NCBI RefSeq assembly: GCF_001443045.1
Contig: NZ_LKPJ01000006.1
Location: forward strand, 147,058-211,057
Origin: Burkholderia ambifaria
GTDB taxonomy: Bacteria > Pseudomonadota > Gammaproteobacteria > Burkholderiales > Burkholderiaceae
Length of the DNA stretch: 64,000 nt
Direction: 5' to 3'
The notes beneath the pieces are model-generated. The model made no database searches. It was not told the origin of the DNA and worked only from the letters and a program-made list of their open reading frames with translations. Shown piece after piece: positions 27,797 through 37,109 of this stretch; position 1 is the first letter of the stretch; every line of letters begins with the position of its first letter. Position numbers and translations under genes: made by a program.

Positions 27797-28645
27797 ATGA
27801 AACTGCTTCGCTATGGCCCGTCCGGCCAGGAAAAGCCCGGTATTCTCGACGCGGACGGCCGGATTCGCGACCTGTCCGCGCACGTGCCGGATCTTGCCGG
27901 CGACGCGCTGTCCGACGCCGGTCTCGCACGCTTGCGCGCGATCGACCCGGCCACGCTGCCGCTCGTCTCCGGCGAGCCGCGCATCGGCGCGTGCGTCGGG
28001 CGTGTCGGCAAGTTCATCGGCATTGGTCTGAACTATGCCGATCACGCCGCCGAAGCCGGCATGCCGGTGCCGAAGGAGCCGGTGGTATTCGGCAAGTGGA
28101 CGAGTTCGATCTGCGGCCCGAACGACGGCATTGACATTCCGAAGGGCTCCGTGAAGACGGACTGGGAAGTCGAGCTGGGCGTGGTGATCGGCGCGACGTG
28201 CAAGAACGTGGACGAAGCGCGCGCGCTCGACTACGTCGCCGGCTACTGCGTTGTCAACGACGTGTCCGAGCGCGAGTGGCAGATCGAGCGCGGCGGCCAG
28301 TGGGACAAGGGCAAGGGCTTCGACACGTTCGGCCCGATCGGCCCGTGGCTCGTCACGCGCGACGAGGTGCCCGATCCGCAGCGCCTCGACCTGTGGCTCG
28401 AGATCGACGGCCATCGCTATCAGAACGGCAACACGCGCACGATGGTGTTCACCGTCGCGCAACTGATCGCCTATCTGTCGACCTGCATGACGCTGCAGCC
28501 GGGCGACGTGATCACGACCGGTACGCCGCCGGGCGTCGGGATGGGCATCAAGCCGTCGCCGGTGTTCCTGAAGGCCGGCCAGATGGTGCGTCTCGGGATC
28601 GAAGGGCTCGGCGAGCAGCTGCAGAGCACGCGCAACGCGCAGTAA
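27797..28645 (+). CDS. Fumarylacetoacetate hydrolase-family protein
   Basis: This 282-residue enzyme has the full FAH fold: an N-terminal domain (MKLLRYGPSGQEKPGILDADGRIRDLS) and the catalytic domain with GLNYADHAAEAG, the metal ligands in WEVELGVVIG (two Glu) and VNDVSERE (Asp), and GDVITTGTPPGVGMG. The MKLLRYGP...KPG start and overall shape resemble 2,4-diketo-3-deoxy-L-fuconate/rhamnonate hydrolases, which split the diketo acid into pyruvate and lactate, and ureidoglycolate-lyase-like members. The exact substrate is not decided by sequence alone. A perfect hairpin terminator lies downstream. Confidence 0.87.
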   Translation: MKLLRYGPSGQEKPGILDADGRIRDLSAHVPDLAGDALSDAGLARLRAIDPATLPLVSGEPRIGACVGRVGKFIGIGLNYADHAAEAGMPVPKEPVVFGKWTSSICGPNDGIDIPKGSVKTDWEVELGVVIGATCKNVDEARALDYVAGYCVVNDVSEREWQIERGGQWDKGKGFDTFGPIGPWLVTRDEVPDPQRLDLWLEIDGHRYQNGNTRTMVFTVAQLIAYLSTCMTLQPGDVITTGTPPGVGMGIKPSPVFLKAGQMVRLGIEGLGEQLQSTRNAQ

Positions 28646-28781
28646 GCGCTTGCGTGGATCGCGTGGCGCGTGCAACCCGCCGCCACTCGCCGATATCCGC
28701 AGTGCTGTCCGATCGGCCAGCCCGCTCGCCTCGCATGATCGCAGGCGGCGACCGTCGCGCACCGAACACCGATGCAGCAAA

Positions 28782-28824
28782 GACAAGGGCCCGGTTCCGC
28801 GCGATGCGGAACCGGGCCCTTGTC
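28782..28824. terminator. Perfect 19-bp hairpin between convergent genes
   Basis: Arms GACAAGGGCCCGGTTCCGC and GCGGAACCGGGCCCTTGTC are perfectly complementary around a 5-base GCGAT loop, placed between the convergent FAH and glyoxalase genes. It is a likely bidirectional terminator. Confidence 0.85.
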
Positions 28825-28850
28825 GTTCATCCGCGTCCGTACGAAGCGGA

Positions 28851-29234
28851 TCAGACGACGTTGTCCAGCTCGCAATGGGCTTCGAGCCGATACCCGTCGG
28901 GATCGACGACGAACGCCGCGTAATAGCCGGGACCGTAGTGTTCGCGCTTGCCCGGCCCGCCGTTGTCCTGCCCGCCGTGCTGCAGCGCGGCGCGGTAGAA
29001 CGCATCGACTTCCACCGGCGATGCCGCGCGGAACGACACGTGCAACCCCGACTCGGGATCGGCAACGACCGGACGCGCCGCGTGCTGCAACCACAGCACC
29101 GGTTCGGTGGTGCCATAGCCGAGGGATCCGTCGTCGCTGTGCAGGCGCTTGTAGCCGAGTGCACCGAGCGTGCTGTCGTAGAACGCGCGGCTGCGGTCGA
29201 TGTGGGCAACGCCGAACGAAAGGTGATCGATCAT
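28851..29234 (-). CDS. VOC/glyoxalase-family protein
   Basis: The 127-residue product has one vicinal-oxygen-chelate module pair: MIDHLSFGVAHIDRSRAFYDSTLGALGYKRL at the start and HYGPGYYAAFVVDPDGYRLEAHCE near the end, including the His and Glu positions that bind metal in this superfamily. Members include glyoxalases, dioxygenases and resistance proteins; no substrate can be assigned. It shares an operator-rich intergenic region with a divergent CGNR-type regulator, which most likely represses it. Confidence 0.85.
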   Translation of the reverse strand: MIDHLSFGVAHIDRSRAFYDSTLGALGYKRLHSDDGSLGYGTTEPVLWLQHAARPVVADPESGLHVSFRAASPVEVDAFYRAALQHGGQDNGGPGKREHYGPGYYAAFVVDPDGYRLEAHCELDNVV

Positions 29235-29284
29235 GTGTGGCTCCTTGAACTGAAGGGGGACGTCAGTGCAGCAAACCTGTTTTT

Positions 29285-29343
29285 AACCACCATGGCGGTT
29301 ATGTTAGGAAGCGCCTGCGTGCTTGTCAACCGGCATGGTGGTT
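29285..29343. promoter_or_regulatory. Divergent promoter region with two AACC-type operators
   Basis: Two near-palindromic sites, AACCACCATGGCGGTT (29285-29300) and AACCGGCATGGTGGTT (29328-29343), lie 43 bp apart, four helical turns. On the minus strand TTGACA (29329-29324), a 17-bp spacer and TAACAT (29306-29301) make a good promoter for the glyoxalase gene, with the first operator just after its -10. The second operator overlaps the start region of the CGNR gene. The layout suggests repression of both genes by the CGNR protein. Confidence 0.7.
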
Positions 29344-29358
29344 AGATACGATCGAGGC

Positions 29359-29982
29359 ATGAACGAAACGCAACCTTCCGTCACGATGGACTGCCTGATT
29401 CCGGCGCCGTCCGAAACGCTGAGCATCGATTTCGCGAACACGCTGTACTGGCGCGGCGCCGACGCGCCGACGGAAACCTTCTGCACGCCGGGCGATCTGT
29501 TCACCTGGTGCCGCGAACAGGCGCGCGTGCCGGCCGGCCTGGCCGACGCGTGTCGCGCACAAGCGCAGCAAAGGAATGGCGAGCCGGCGATGCTGGCGCG
29601 TGCGCTCGCGTTGCGCGAGGCGCTCTATCGGCTCTTTCATGCGCAGGCCGAGCGGCGCGAGCCGCAAGCCGGCGATCTCGCGCTGCTGGGCGGTTTTCTG
29701 GTGGAAGCGGCACCGCGCGTCGAGCTCGCGCGGGTCGACGGCGGCTATGCGTGGCGGATCGGGGAGGCGGGTGCGACGCTCGCGGGGCTGTTGAGCCCGG
29801 TGCTGTGGTCGGCGACCGACCTGCTGGGCGGCGCGCGGCTCGCGAAGGTCAAGCGTTGCGCGAACGACGCATGCCAGTGGCTGTTTATCGACGACAGCAA
29901 GAACGGCAGCCGCCGCTGGTGCTCGATGTCGTCGTGCGGCAATCGCGCGAAGGCGTACCGCCACTATCACAAGGCCGATTGA
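29359..29982 (+). CDS. CGNR zinc-finger regulator (ABATE domain)
   Basis: The 207-residue protein has the ABATE stress-domain at the N-terminus (LSIDFANTLYWRG, about residues 20-32) and the C-terminal CGNR zinc finger, KRCANDACQWLFIDDSKNGSRRWCSMSSCGNRAKAYRHYHK, with the four Cys ligands and the signature CGNR. Such proteins are DNA-binding regulators of small stress or detoxification genes. ATG 29359 has GAGG upstream. The divergent glyoxalase gene and paired operators indicate local autoregulation. Confidence 0.87.
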   Translation: MNETQPSVTMDCLIPAPSETLSIDFANTLYWRGADAPTETFCTPGDLFTWCREQARVPAGLADACRAQAQQRNGEPAMLARALALREALYRLFHAQAERREPQAGDLALLGGFLVEAAPRVELARVDGGYAWRIGEAGATLAGLLSPVLWSATDLLGGARLAKVKRCANDACQWLFIDDSKNGSRRWCSMSSCGNRAKAYRHYHKAD

Positions 29983-30033
29983 CGGGGCCGCCTGTTCCAA
30001 CCGTTCCACCCATCCCGTCCGTCCGACCCGAAC

Positions 30034-32016
30034 CTATTTCGCCGACAGCTTCCGCCACAGCGTCGTCTTGCTGATGCCGAGCATCGCGCACGCGCGATCG
30101 CGGTCGCCGCCGCACGCGTCGAGCACCGCGCGGATCTCGTCGGCTTCCGCGCGGCGGCGGCGTGCGTGGAGCGTCTGCGCGTCGTCGGCATCGTCCGCGT
30201 CGGGCGGCGCCGCGAACAACTCGGGCGCGATCGCCTGCAGCGCGTCGGGCGCGAGCGCCGCGCACGCGGCGTCCGGCTCGTGTTCGTCGACGTCCTCGGC
30301 CAGTTCCACCGCGATCCGCTCGACCACGTTCTGCAGCTCGCGCACGTTGCCGGGCCACCGGTAGCGCGCGAGCGTCGCCTGCGTCGCGTCGAGCACGCGC
30401 ATCGCATCGTCGACCTCGCGCACGCGTTCGGTCAGCCTCGGCTCGCGCCGCGCGGCCTGCACGAGCAGCGTGGCCGCGAGCGCCGGAATGTCGGCGGCCC
30501 GCTCGCGCAGCGGCGGCAGGCCGATGTTCAGGATGTTGAGCCGGTAATACAGGTCGGCGCGGAACGTGCCGGCTTCGACCGCCGCAAGCAGCGGCCGGTG
30601 CGTCGCGGCGATCACGCGCACGTCGATGCGGATCGGCTCGGTCGAACCGAGGCGGATTACCTCGCGCTCCTGCAGCACGCGCAGCAGCCGGCTTTGCAGC
30701 GACGGCGGCATCTCGCCGATCTCGTCGAGAAACAGCGTGCCGCGGTGCGCGGCCTCGAACAGCCCGGTCTTGCCGCCGCGCCGTGCGCCGGTGAACGCGC
30801 CTTCCTCGTAACCGAACAGCTCGCTCTCGAGCAGCGCTTCCGGAAACGCACCGCAGTTGATCGCGACGAACGGATAGCTGCGCCGCACGGACAGCGCGTG
30901 CAGGCTCTGCGCGATCATTTCCTTGCCGGTGCCGCTCTCTCCGAGCACGAGTACGGTCGCGTCGGATTTCGCGTAGCGGCGCACGAGATCGCGCACGCGC
31001 GTCATCGGCGCGGACGCGCCGATGACGTCGTCGAGCGCGTAGCGTGCCGCGAACTGCTGCGTGTTCGGCTGCGAACGCAGCGCACGGTCGAGCCGTTCGA
31101 CCGCGCGCGATTCCTGGAACGTCAGCACGCTGCCCGAGGTGACGCCGCGGTCGACGAGCGGCCCGCGGTGCACGACGTAGCGCACGCCGCGCACGGTCGC
31201 GAGGGCGTCGCCGTCCTCGCCGCGCAGCGTGCGCAGTTCGGGCCGCAGGTCGACGAGCGCACGGCCAACGGCCGCTGCGGGTTCGACCCCGAGCGCCGAC
31301 GCGAGCCGCTCGTTGATCGCCTCGACGCGACCGCGCGCGTCGAGCGCGACCACGCCATCGCGCAGGTGCTGCAACAGGTTGTCGAGTCGCTGGCGGCGAA
31401 ACGCCTCGGCGTGCGTCGCGTATGCGACTTCGAGCGCCGTCTCGACCGCCTTGCGCACCGACGCGTGCGAATACAGGAACACCGCACCCATGCCGGCGCT
31501 CGCCGCGAGATCGGTGACGAGGCCGGGGCCGACGATCGTCTCGATGCCGCGGTCGTGCAGGTCGTGCACGCAGGCTTCGGCTTCCTGCGCGGACTGATAT
31601 GACGCAAACTGCACGTCGAGGCCGTAGGCGGCGACGAAGCGGCGCACTTCGGGCGGTGTCTCGCCGGCGCTGACGAGCGCGATTCGCGACGCATCGCGTC
31701 GTGCGCGTGCGAGCGCCTGCATCACGTCGAAGCCGGTCGGCGACACGACCACGACCGGCACCTGCGCACGCGTTTTCAGGAAGCCGCCGTTCGAGCCGGC
31801 CGCGACGATCACGTCGGGCCGCGCGGTGCCGGCCTCCGCGATCGCGCTCAGCGCGTCTTCGTACGCACGCGTGACGATGCGCACGTCGGCGCGTTCGTCG
31901 AATTCGCCGGCGATCTCGCGAAACAGGTCGCGCAGGCGGCTGATGCCCATCGCCCAGATGCGCGGGCGCACCGTGCGATCGGCCGGGCCGACGGGCTTGG
32001 TCGAGGAGAGATCCAT
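30034..32016 (-). CDS. prpR: PrpR, sigma-54-dependent activator of propionate catabolism
   Basis: This 660-residue protein has the PrpR_N sensor domain (about 15-195), which senses 2-methylcitrate in Salmonella, a PAS-like domain (about 205-310), AAA+ (about 330-570, Walker A GESGTGKE, loop GAFTGA, Walker [11 protein letters not shown]) and a Fis-type helix-turn-helix at the end ([18 protein letters not shown]). It is divergent from prpB, 170 bp away, with a consensus sigma-54 promoter for prpB in between. Length and domain order are typical of PrpR. Confidence 0.94.
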   Translation of the reverse strand: MDLSSTKPVGPADRTVRPRIWAMGISRLRDLFREIAGEFDERADVRIVTRAYEDALSAIAEAGTARPDVIVAAGSNGGFLKTRAQVPVVVVSPTGFDVMQALARARRDASRIALVSAGETPPEVRRFVAAYGLDVQFASYQSAQEAEACVHDLHDRGIETIVGPGLVTDLAASAGMGAVFLYSHASVRKAVETALEVAYATHAEAFRRQRLDNLLQHLRDGVVALDARGRVEAINERLASALGVEPAAAVGRALVDLRPELRTLRGEDGDALATVRGVRYVVHRGPLVDRGVTSGSVLTFQESRAVERLDRALRSQPNTQQFAARYALDDVIGASAPMTRVRDLVRRYAKSDATVLVLGESGTGKEMIAQSLHALSVRRSYPFVAINCGAFPEALLESELFGYEEGAFTGARRGGKTGLFEAAHRGTLFLDEIGEMPPSLQSRLLRVLQEREVIRLGSTEPIRIDVRVIAATHRPLLAAVEAGTFRADLYYRLNILNIGLPPLRERAADIPALAATLLVQAARREPRLTERVREVDDAMRVLDATQATLARYRWPGNVRELQNVVERIAVELAEDVDEHEPDAACAALAPDALQAIAPELFAAPPDADDADDAQTLHARRRRAEADEIRAVLDACGGDRDRACAMLGISKTTLWRKLSAK

Positions 32017-32038
32017 GACGACCGATTATGCGCGTGTG

Positions 32039-32090
32039 ATTTCATTTTTGAAACATGAAATTGCTGAATTGAAATATCCGGGCGTTTCAT
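32039..32090. promoter_or_regulatory. Candidate PrpR binding region (TTTCA/TGAAA elements)
   Basis: This AT-rich patch contains TTTCATTTTTGAAA (32040-32053) and an ATTTCAT...ATGAAAT dyad with 7-bp arms (32039-32061). TTGAAAT and GTTTCAT elements follow up to 32090. It lies 50-100 bp upstream of the -24/-12 promoter of prpB, the usual place for enhancer sites of a sigma-54 activator. Confidence 0.55.
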
Positions 32091-32140
32091 CTCACGTGCC
32101 GGTTGCTTAAGAATCAGTGGGTTAGCGGCATTTCGCGAGC

Positions 32141-32156
32141 TGGCCCGGCTCTTGCT
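32141..32156 (+). promoter_or_regulatory. Sigma-54 promoter of prpBC-acnD-prpF
   Basis: TGGCCCGGCTCTTGCT matches TGGCACG-N4-TTGCW with a single difference (A to C in the -24 element). It ends 30 bp before the prpB start codon and is the expected promoter for PrpR control. Confidence 0.85.
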
Positions 32157-32186
32157 GTGTATGGGCATTCCTTCAGGAGGCCGTTC

Positions 32187-33080
32187 ATGAGCAATACGCA
32201 TCTTCAGAGCGCCGGCGCGAAATTCCGCGCGGCAGTCGCGGCCGAGCAGCCGCTGCAGGTGGTCGGCGCGATCACCGCGTACGCGGCCAAGATGGCGCAG
32301 GCCGTCGGCTTCAAGGCCGTCTACCTGTCAGGCGGCGGCGTCGCCGCGAATTCGCTCGGGATCCCCGATCTCGGCATCAGCACGATGGAAGACGTGCTGA
32401 TCGACGCGAACCGGATCACCAACGCGACCGACCTGCCGCTGCTCGTCGACATCGATACGGGCTGGGGCGGCGCGTTCAACATCGCGCGCACGGTGCGCTC
32501 GTTCATCAAGGCCGGTGTCGCGGCCGTCCACCTCGAAGACCAGGTCGGCCAGAAGCGCTGCGGCCACCGTCCGGGCAAGGAAGTCGTGCCGACCGAGGAA
32601 ATGGTCGATCGCGTGAAGGCCGCGGTCGATGCGCGCACCGACGACCAGTTCGTGATCATGGCCCGCACCGACGCGGCCGCCGCCGAAGGGATCGATGCGG
32701 CGATCGAGCGCGCGATTGCCTACGTGGAAGCCGGTGCGGACATGATCTTCCCGGAAGCGATGAAGACGCTCGACGACTACCGTCGTTTCAAGGCGGCCGT
32801 GAAGGTGCCGATCCTTGCGAACCTGACCGAGTTCGGCTCGACGCCGCTGTTCACGCTGGACGAACTGCGCGAGGCGAACGTCGACATCGCGCTGTATTGC
32901 TGCGGCGCGTATCGCGCGATGAACAAGGCCGCACTGAATTTCTACGAGACGCTGCGCCGCGACGGCACGCAGAAGGCTGCCGTGCCGACCATGCAGACCC
33001 GCGCCGAGCTGTACGACTTCCTCGGCTATCACGCATACGAGCAGAAGCTCGACGAGCTGTTCGCGCAGGGCAAGAAGTAA
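32187..33080 (+). CDS. prpB: 2-methylisocitrate lyase
   Basis: This 297-residue enzyme of the isocitrate lyase/PEP mutase superfamily splits 2-methylisocitrate into pyruvate and succinate, the last step of the methylcitrate cycle. It has [21 protein letters not shown], the metal-binding DIDTGWGG, and the catalytic loop KRCGH with its Cys. The start has a strong CAGGAGG site. It is the first gene of the operon, followed by 154 bp containing repeat units before prpC. Confidence 0.96.
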   Translation: MSNTHLQSAGAKFRAAVAAEQPLQVVGAITAYAAKMAQAVGFKAVYLSGGGVAANSLGIPDLGISTMEDVLIDANRITNATDLPLLVDIDTGWGGAFNIARTVRSFIKAGVAAVHLEDQVGQKRCGHRPGKEVVPTEEMVDRVKAAVDARTDDQFVIMARTDAAAAEGIDAAIERAIAYVEAGADMIFPEAMKTLDDYRRFKAAVKVPILANLTEFGSTPLFTLDELREANVDIALYCCGAYRAMNKAALNFYETLRRDGTQKAAVPTMQTRAELYDFLGYHAYEQKLDELFAQGKK

Positions 33081-33114
33081 CGCGGCCCGCGCGCCGGGAC
33101 GCGTGTCCTGGGCG

Positions 33115-33204
33115 CTTTGCATGACCGGACCAGGCGCTGAAGCGCCGGATGCGGTCGACAGCTTTGCATGGGACCGCACCAAGCGCTAAAGCGCCAAGTG
33201 CGGC
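33115..33204 (+). repeat. Two ~47-bp repeat units in the prpB-prpC gap
   Basis: CTTTGCATG begins units at 33115 and 33162. Each continues through a GACC element and ends in a GCGCT-RAAGCGC dyad. The second reads GGTCGAC just before it, GCATGGGACC, then AAGCGCTAAAGCGC. The same design is found in the 48-bp units at 38512-38664 beyond the operon. Confidence 0.65.
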
Positions 33205-33234
33205 CTACACCGATACACATTGGAGAGTAGAAAC

Positions 33235-34407
33235 ATGAGCGAGACGAAAGACGCAGCAGCACCGGCCGCCGCAGGCGCATTCAAGCCGAAGAAGTCGGTG
33301 GCGCTGTCGGGCGTGACGGCCGGCAACACGGCGCTGTGCACGGTTGGCAAGACCGGCAACGACCTGCACTACCGCGGCTACGACATTCTCGACGTCGCCG
33401 AATCGTGCGAGTTCGAGGAAATCGCGCACCTGCTCGTGCACGGCACGCTGCCGAACCTGACCGAACTGGCCGCCTACAAGACCAAGCTGCGCGCGATGCG
33501 CGGCCTGCCGAACGCGCTGAAGGCCGCGCTCGAGCAGATCCCGGCATCGGCCCACCCGATGGACGTGATGCGCACCGGCGTGTCGGTGCTCGGCACCGTG
33601 CTGCCGGAGAAGGACGATCACAACCTGCCGGGTGCGCGCGACATCGCCGACCGCCTGATGGCGTCGCTCGGCTCGATGCTGCTGTACTGGTACCACTTCT
33701 CGCACAACGGCAAGCGCATCGAGACGGAAACCGACGACGATTCGATCGGCGGCCACTTCCTGCACCTGCTGCACGGCAAGACGCCGTCGAAGTCGTGGGT
33801 CGACGCGATGCACACGTCGCTGATCCTGTACGCGGAGCACGAGTTCAACGCATCGACGTTCACCGGCCGCGTGATCGCGGGCACGGGCTCGGACATCTAC
33901 TCGGCGATCACCGGCGCGATCGGCGCGCTGCGCGGTCCGAAGCACGGCGGCGCGAACGAAGTCGCGTATGAAATCCAGAGCCGCTACAGCTCGCCGGACG
34001 ACGCCGAAGCCGACATCCGCCGCCGCGTCGAGAACAAGGAAGTCGTGATCGGCTTCGGTCACCCGGTCTATACGATCTCCGATCCGCGCAACAAGGTGAT
34101 CAAGGGCGTCGCGCACAAGCTGTCGAAGGAAGCGGGCGACCTGAAGCTGTACAGCATCGCCGAGCGCCTCGAGTCGGTGATGTGGGACGCGAAGAAGATG
34201 TTCCCGAACCTCGACTGGTTCAGCGCGGTGTCGTATCACATGATGGGCGTGCCGACCGCGATGTTCACGCCGTTGTTCGTGATCTCGCGCACGTCCGGCT
34301 GGAGCGCGCACATCATCGAGCAGCGCGTCGACAACAAGATCATCCGCCCGAGCGCGAACTACACCGGTCCGGAAGACCTGCAGTTCGTGCCGATCGAGAA
34401 GCGCTGA
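33235..34407 (+). CDS. prpC: 2-methylcitrate synthase
   Basis: The 390-residue protein condenses propionyl-CoA with oxaloacetate. It is a citrate synthase-family enzyme with [26 protein letters not shown] at the start, [13 protein letters not shown], the catalytic His in [13 protein letters not shown], and [34 protein letters not shown] at the active site. The short length (about 390) and the [11 protein letters not shown] segment suit PrpC rather than the housekeeping citrate synthase. GGAGAG precedes ATG 33235; an in-frame ATG 15 bases earlier is less likely. Confidence 0.95.
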   Translation: MSETKDAAAPAAAGAFKPKKSVALSGVTAGNTALCTVGKTGNDLHYRGYDILDVAESCEFEEIAHLLVHGTLPNLTELAAYKTKLRAMRGLPNALKAALEQIPASAHPMDVMRTGVSVLGTVLPEKDDHNLPGARDIADRLMASLGSMLLYWYHFSHNGKRIETETDDDSIGGHFLHLLHGKTPSKSWVDAMHTSLILYAEHEFNASTFTGRVIAGTGSDIYSAITGAIGALRGPKHGGANEVAYEIQSRYSSPDDAEADIRRRVENKEVVIGFGHPVYTISDPRNKVIKGVAHKLSKEAGDLKLYSIAERLESVMWDAKKMFPNLDWFSAVSYHMMGVPTAMFTPLFVISRTSGWSAHIIEQRVDNKIIRPSANYTGPEDLQFVPIEKR

Positions 34408-34416
34408 TCGCCGGCC

Positions 34417-34456
34417 GCGCGCGCCGGCGCCCGTGATGCGGGCCGCCGGCGCGCGC
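34417..34456 (+). repeat. Strong hairpin in the prpC-acnD gap
   Basis: Thirteen-base arms GCGCGCGCCGGCG and CGCCGGCGCGCGC plus an inner CCCG/CGGG stem (one bulged C, TGATG loop) form a very stable structure in an 81-bp gap inside the operon. No T-run follows. It may limit read-through or stabilise upstream mRNA. Confidence 0.65.
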
Positions 34457-34488
34457 GCAACGTCTTACCCCGAATTCCGCCCCACATC

Positions 34489-37083
34489 ATGAATACCGCC
34501 TACCGCAAACCCCTGCCCGGCACGTCGCTGGACTACTTCGACGCGCGTGCTGCAGTCGAAGCGATCGCCCCCGGCGCGTACGACACGCTGCCGTACACGT
34601 CGCGCGTGCTCGCCGAAAACCTCGTGCGCCGCTGCGATCCGGCGATCCTCGCCGATTCGCTGAAGCAGATCATCGAGCGCAAGCGCGAACGCGACTTCCC
34701 GTGGTTCCCGGCGCGCGTGGTGTGTCACGACATCCTCGGCCAGACGGCACTCGTCGACCTCGCGGGCCTGCGCGACGCGATCGCCGAGCGCGGCGGCGAT
34801 CCGGCGAAGGTGAACCCGGTCGTGCCGGTCCAGCTGATCGTCGACCACTCGCTCGCCGTCGAGTGCGGCGGCTTCGATCCGGACGCGTTCGCGAAGAACC
34901 GCGCGATCGAGGATCGCCGCAACGAGGATCGCTTCCACTTCATCGAATGGACCAAGCAGTCGTTCGAGAACGTCGACGTGATCCCGCCGGGCAACGGCAT
35001 CATGCACCAGATCAACCTGGAGAAGATGTCGCCGGTGATCCAGGCGCAGGACGGCGTCGCGTATCCGGACACCTGCGTCGGCACCGACAGCCACACGCCG
35101 CACGTCGATGCGCTCGGCGTGATCGCGATCGGCGTCGGCGGCCTGGAGGCGGAGAACGTGATGCTCGGCCGCGCATCGTGGATGCGCCTGCCCGACATCG
35201 TCGGCGTCGAGCTGACCGGCAAGCGCCAGCCCGGCATCACCGCGACCGACGTCGTGCTCGCGCTGACCGAGTTCCTGCGCAAGGAAAAGGTGGTCGGCGC
35301 GTATCTGGAATTCCGTGGCCCGGGCGCGGCGAGCCTCACGCTCGGCGACCGCGCGACGATCTCGAACATGGCGCCCGAATATGGCGCGACGGCCGCGATG
35401 TTCTTCATCGACGGCCAGACGACCGACTACCTGCGCCTCACCGGCCGCAGCGACGAGCAGGTGAAGCTGGTCGAGACCTACGCGAAGGCGGCGGGCCTGT
35501 GGGCCGACACGCTGGGCAATGCGCAATACGAGCGTACGCTGACGTTCGACTTGTCGAGCGTCGTGCGCAACATGGCCGGACCGTCGAATCCGCACAAGCG
35601 GCTGCCGACGTCCGATCTCGCCGCGCGCGGGATCGCCGGCCAGTGGGAAGAGAAGGCGGGCGAGATGCCCGACGGCGCGGTGATCATCGCCGCGATCACG
35701 AGCTGCACGAACACCAGCAACCCGCGCAACGTGATCGCCGCGGCCTTGCTCGCGCGCAACGCAAATGCGAAGGGTCTCACGCGCAAGCCGTGGGTGAAGA
35801 GCTCGCTCGCGCCGGGCTCGAAGGCGGTCGAGCTGTATCTGGAAGAAGCGAACCTGCTGCCGGAACTCGAGAAGCTCGGCTTCGGCATCGTCGCGTTCGC
35901 ATGCACGACCTGCAACGGGATGTCGGGCGCGCTCGATCCGAAGATCCAGCAGGAGATCGTCGATCGCGACCTGTACGCGACCGCCGTGCTGTCCGGCAAC
36001 CGCAACTTCGACGGCCGCATCCACCCGTATGCGAAGCAGGCGTTTCTCGCGTCGCCGCCGCTCGTCGTCGCGTATGCGATCGCCGGCACGATCCGCTTCG
36101 ACATCGAGAAGGACGTGCTCGGCCACGATCAGGACGGCAAGCCCGTCACGCTGAAGGACATCTGGCCGACCGACGAGGAGATCGACGCGATCGTCGCGTC
36201 GAGCGTGAAGCCCGAGCAGTTCCGCAAGGTCTACGAACCGATGTTCGCGCGCACGGCCGATGCGGGCGAGCGTGCGGCGCCGCTGTACGACTGGCGTCCG
36301 CAGAGCACGTACATCCGCCGTCCGCCGTACTGGGAAGGCGCACTTGCCGGCGAACGCACGCTGACGGGCATGCGTCCGCTCGCGGTACTCGGCGACAACA
36401 TCACGACCGACCACCTGTCGCCGTCGAATGCGATTCTCGCGAGCAGTGCGGCCGGCGAGTACCTCACGAAGATGGGCCTGCCGGAAGAAGACTTCAACTC
36501 GTACGCGACGCACCGGGGAGACCACCTGACCGCGCAGCGCGCGACCTTCGCGAACCCGACGCTGATCAACGAGATGGCGGTCGTCGACGGCGCGGTGAAG
36601 AAGGGCTCGCTCGCGCGCGTCGAGCCGGAAGGCAAGGTCATGCGGATGTGGGAAGCGATCGAGACGTACATGAATCGCAAGCAGCCGCTGATCGTGATCG
36701 CCGGCGCCGACTACGGCCAGGGCTCGTCGCGCGACTGGGCCGCGAAGGGCGTGCGGCTCGCGGGCGTCGAGGCGATCGTCGCGGAAGGGTTCGAGCGGAT
36801 TCACCGCACGAACCTGATCGGGATGGGCGTGCTGCCGCTCGAGTTCAAGCCGGGCACGAACCGCACCACGCTCGGCATCGACGGCACCGAGACCTTCGAC
36901 GTGATCGGCGAGCGTACACCGCGCGCCGATCTCACGCTCGTGATTCACCGCAAGAACGGCGAGCGTGTCGAGGTACCGGTGACGTGCCGGCTCGATACGG
37001 CCGAGGAAGTGTCGATCTACGACGCGGGCGGCGTGCTGCAGCGTTTCGCGCAGGACTTCCTCGAATCGTCGCAGGCGGCTTGA
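34489..37083 (+). CDS. acnD: AcnD, iron-sulfur 2-methylcitrate dehydratase
   Basis: This 864-residue aconitase-family enzyme dehydrates 2-methylcitrate, working with PrpF in organisms without PrpD. The [4Fe-4S] ligands are in SCTNTSNP and FACTTCNGMSG, and GTDSHTPHVDALGV and GADYGQGSSRDWAAKG are the usual aconitase signatures. The position between prpC and prpF, with no prpD, identifies it as AcnD rather than a general aconitase. It ends 26 bp before prpF. Confidence 0.95.
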   Translation: MNTAYRKPLPGTSLDYFDARAAVEAIAPGAYDTLPYTSRVLAENLVRRCDPAILADSLKQIIERKRERDFPWFPARVVCHDILGQTALVDLAGLRDAIAERGGDPAKVNPVVPVQLIVDHSLAVECGGFDPDAFAKNRAIEDRRNEDRFHFIEWTKQSFENVDVIPPGNGIMHQINLEKMSPVIQAQDGVAYPDTCVGTDSHTPHVDALGVIAIGVGGLEAENVMLGRASWMRLPDIVGVELTGKRQPGITATDVVLALTEFLRKEKVVGAYLEFRGPGAASLTLGDRATISNMAPEYGATAAMFFIDGQTTDYLRLTGRSDEQVKLVETYAKAAGLWADTLGNAQYERTLTFDLSSVVRNMAGPSNPHKRLPTSDLAARGIAGQWEEKAGEMPDGAVIIAAITSCTNTSNPRNVIAAALLARNANAKGLTRKPWVKSSLAPGSKAVELYLEEANLLPELEKLGFGIVAFACTTCNGMSGALDPKIQQEIVDRDLYATAVLSGNRNFDGRIHPYAKQAFLASPPLVVAYAIAGTIRFDIEKDVLGHDQDGKPVTLKDIWPTDEEIDAIVASSVKPEQFRKVYEPMFARTADAGERAAPLYDWRPQSTYIRRPPYWEGALAGERTLTGMRPLAVLGDNITTDHLSPSNAILASSAAGEYLTKMGLPEEDFNSYATHRGDHLTAQRATFANPTLINEMAVVDGAVKKGSLARVEPEGKVMRMWEAIETYMNRKQPLIVIAGADYGQGSSRDWAAKGVRLAGVEAIVAEGFERIHRTNLIGMGVLPLEFKPGTNRTTLGIDGTETFDVIGERTPRADLTLVIHRKNGERVEVPVTCRLDTAEEVSIYDAGGVLQRFAQDFLESSQAA

Positions 37084-37109
37084 CCGGGGCAAACAGGGAT
37101 AACGCAAAC

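Noticed and set aside
34465-37107. 880-codon minus-strand ORF antisense to acnD
   Set aside because: It is a GC-rich mirror of a real gene; its translation is rich in Arg, His and Val without any domain, while the plus strand encodes an intact aconitase-family protein.
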